Made by a program: the position numbers and the translations under genes. A stretch of 31,900 nt of DNA from Bacteroidota bacterium (GTDB lineage: Bacteria > Bacteroidota > Bacteroidia > Bacteroidales > JAAUTT01), in NCBI GenBank assembly GCA_023429135.1, contig JAEYWD010000015.1:1-31900 (forward strand), in the 5' to 3' direction. Shown here piece after piece: positions 30,650 through 31,900 of the stretch; position 1 is the first letter of the stretch, and each line of letters begins with the position of its first letter. Below the pieces are notes generated by a model. The model was not told the origin of the DNA, made no database searches, and saw nothing but the letters and a program-made list of their open reading frames with translations.

Positions 30650-31705
30650 TCATTTACGATCAATAATAATTTTATCTTCTTCAACTGAGTATTTGATAGG
30701 CGTAGTATGCTTTATTGCTTCCAAAACCTCATAAATGGTCTCATTGTGAACAAATTTACCATTGTATCTTTCCTGGCTGAGAGTACTGTCTTCTATAACA
30801 ATATTCACATTAAACCAGCGTTCCATTTTCATAGCCATGTCTTCCAAAGGCTCGTCGGCAAATACAAGTAGCTGATTTTTCCAGCAGGTTACAGCCTCTG
30901 TGTTTACGTTATTTAAAACATGAAGCTTACGTGGAGATTCCGTATCCTTTATCTCTGGTACTGAATTTCGAATAACTGCCATCTGGTTAGGCCTGATAAG
31001 CACTTCTTCATTCTCGTTCAGGCGTTGCACACTCACCAGACCTCGTACAACAGTAGTTTGGGTTTTCGCATCTTCCGGGTAAGACTTCACATTAAACGCT
31101 GTCCCCAAAACCTTTACCGATGCATCGTGAGTTGTAACTACAAAAGTTTGTTTTTCCTTCCTGGTAACATCAAAAAAGGCTTCGCCTGAGAGAAATACCT
31201 GCCGTGTTTTCTTACCAAACGAAACAGGGTATTTGAATCTACTTCCTGAATTAATCCAGACATGAGTTCCATCCGAAAGCACTATCTGAGATTTTTCACC
31301 TATTGGCACAATTATCTCATTAAAAGTAAGTGTCTCATTAATAAGTAATTTATCGTATGCTAAATTCCACAGCCAACCCATTCCTATTGAAAAAAATATT
31401 ACAGCAGCAATTTTTGCCCAGCCCGGCAGTTTTCTCATTCGGTTTTCTGACAGCTCCTCCTCGTATTCAATTTTAGCTAATAATTCGGCGAGTGACTGGT
31501 TTTTATCAACTTTTACATCAATCTTGTGGTGATTAAAAAGAGTAATAAGAATTTGCCGGGCCTTGCGGATTTCATCCTGTTGCTCAGGGTGTGTTTCAAT
31601 CCAATTATTCCAAAAAGATACGGATGTCTCCGACGAGCCTAAAATATATTCGCGAAAGGACTCGTCCAGGATAAAATCTTCGAATTTCTGATAGTCGTTA
31701 GTCAT
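30650..31705 (-). CDS. FecR-family anti-sigma factor with DUF4974 domain
   Basis: I start at the ATG at 31703-31705 (351 aa); the frame runs to a TTG three codons upstream. The N-terminal ~90 residues are a cytoplasmic sigma-binding region (FWNNWIETHPEQQDEIRKAR). A single transmembrane segment lies at ~97-113 (AKIAAVIFFSIGMGWLW). The periplasmic FecR domain follows (~130-225; VPIGEKSQIVLSDGTHVWIN, GEAFFDV, VLGTAFNVKSYP) with a C-terminal DUF4974/STN-like domain (~270-350; YNGKFVHNETIYEVLEAIKH). It would hold an ECF sigma factor until the STN domain of SusC signals substrate. The sigma gene is expected upstream, beyond the contig end. Confidence 0.95.
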   Translation of the reverse strand: MTNDYQKFEDFILDESFREYILGSSETSVSFWNNWIETHPEQQDEIRKARQILITLFNHHKIDVKVDKNQSLAELLAKIEYEEELSENRMRKLPGWAKIAAVIFFSIGMGWLWNLAYDKLLINETLTFNEIIVPIGEKSQIVLSDGTHVWINSGSRFKYPVSFGKKTRQVFLSGEAFFDVTRKEKQTFVVTTHDASVKVLGTAFNVKSYPEDAKTQTTVVRGLVSVQRLNENEEVLIRPNQMAVIRNSVPEIKDTESPRKLHVLNNVNTEAVTCWKNQLLVFADEPLEDMAMKMERWFNVNIVIEDSTLSQERYNGKFVHNETIYEVLEAIKHTTPIKYSVEEDKIIIDRK

Positions 31706-31722
31706 AAATATCAATACTTTTC

Positions 31723-31751
31723 TTCATCCGTTTTTCTTATACACGGACGAA
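31723..31751. repeat. Inverted repeat upstream of fecR
   Basis: TTCATCCGT (31723-31731) and ACGGACGAA (31743-31751) pair at eight of nine positions around an 11-base loop, about 20 bases before the fecR start. It may be a regulatory or translation-control site between the sigma and anti-sigma genes; no function is assigned. Confidence 0.4.
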
Positions 31752-31808
31752 ATGATTTTTTATACTCACAAAAAATAAACTTTTTTTTACATTGTTGTTA
31801 AAAATAAA

Positions 31809-31838
31809 AGATTTCTCCCTGCGGTCGAAATGACAAGG
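31809..31838. repeat. Dispersed-repeat-like segment at contig end
   Basis: The segment contains TTTCTCCCTGCGGTCGAAA followed by TGACAAGG, a word I know as a recurrent intergenic repeat in Bacteroidota and other environmental genomes. Repeats of this sort break assemblies, and the contig indeed ends just after it. Confidence 0.5.
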
Positions 31839-31871
31839 CTTTAGAGAATTTTTATTGGAGGGGGCTTAATG

Positions 31872-31900
31872 CTGTCTCTTATACACATCTCCGAGCCACG
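31872..31900 (+). other. Nextera transposase adapter at contig end
   Basis: The sequence starts with the 19-base Nextera mosaic end CTGTCTCTTATACACATCT and continues with CCGAGCCACG, which is the adapter continuation CCGAGCCCACG with one C missing. This is untrimmed library adapter, not genomic sequence, so genomic DNA ends at or before 31871. Confidence 0.95.

Overview
The window looks like a chromosomal contig from a Bacteroidota, most plausibly the Bacteroidales/Marinilabiliales side. The grounds are a SusC/SusD pair with an STN-domain receptor and a FecR-type anti-sigma factor, a type IX secretion (T9SS) C-terminal sorting domain, many lipoproteins with SxC lipoboxes, DUF5107/DUF5106/DUF4914 proteins, a lack of clear Shine-Dalgarno sequences, and -7 boxes of the TAnnTTTG type. 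No rRNA, tRNA, CRISPR array, insertion sequence or phage gene was recognised. The contig ends in Nextera adapter sequence (31872-31900), so the last bases are not genomic.

Layout. 1-241: GC-rich contig edge with a hairpin and no confident gene. 242-5801 (minus): a D-apionate lactonase-like protein and, across a cluster of six small hairpins, a large exported DUF5107-TPR protein. 5934-7412 (minus): a chemoreceptor with a periplasmic CxxCH haem-binding sensor domain. 7575-10378 (plus): an outer-membrane barrel protein, an LVIVD-repeat lipoprotein and a small acidic lipoprotein, ending at a terminator. 10598-12722 (minus): an alpha/beta hydrolase overlapping a DUF5106-thioredoxin protein. 12827-16795 (minus): a tight run of DUF4914 (PEPCK-like P-loop protein), a class II-type PurE, Sua5/YwlC (tRNA t6A synthesis) and a HAD hydrolase. 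16877-17428 (minus): an XRE-cupin regulator. 17575-18723 (plus): a TMEM43-like membrane protein, converging on a barrel protein at 18775-19386 (minus) across a bidirectional terminator. 19519-31705 (minus): a polysaccharide utilisation locus (PUL) in the order fecR, susC, susD, PKD surface glycan-binding lipoprotein, GH16 lipoprotein, GH5-CBM6-CBM6-T9SS enzyme. The GH16/GH5/PKD combination suggests a beta-glucan of the laminarin type.

How it works together. In the PUL, GH16 and GH5 would cut the glucan at the surface, the PKD lipoprotein and SusD would hold it, and SusC would import oligosaccharides. The STN domain of SusC would signal through FecR to an ECF sigma factor that should lie just beyond the contig end. 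A plus-strand terminator and a -7 box opposite the susC leader suggest a short antisense RNA, similar in placement to the cis-encoded sRNAs known from Bacteroides PULs.

The other regulatory observation is a matched pair of 26-bp sites. Each has three ACTTAAT-type half-sites at identical spacing. One lies upstream of the XRE-cupin gene and one upstream of DUF4914. This points to an autoregulated circuit controlling the DUF4914-purE-sua5-HAD run, whose physiological role is unknown.
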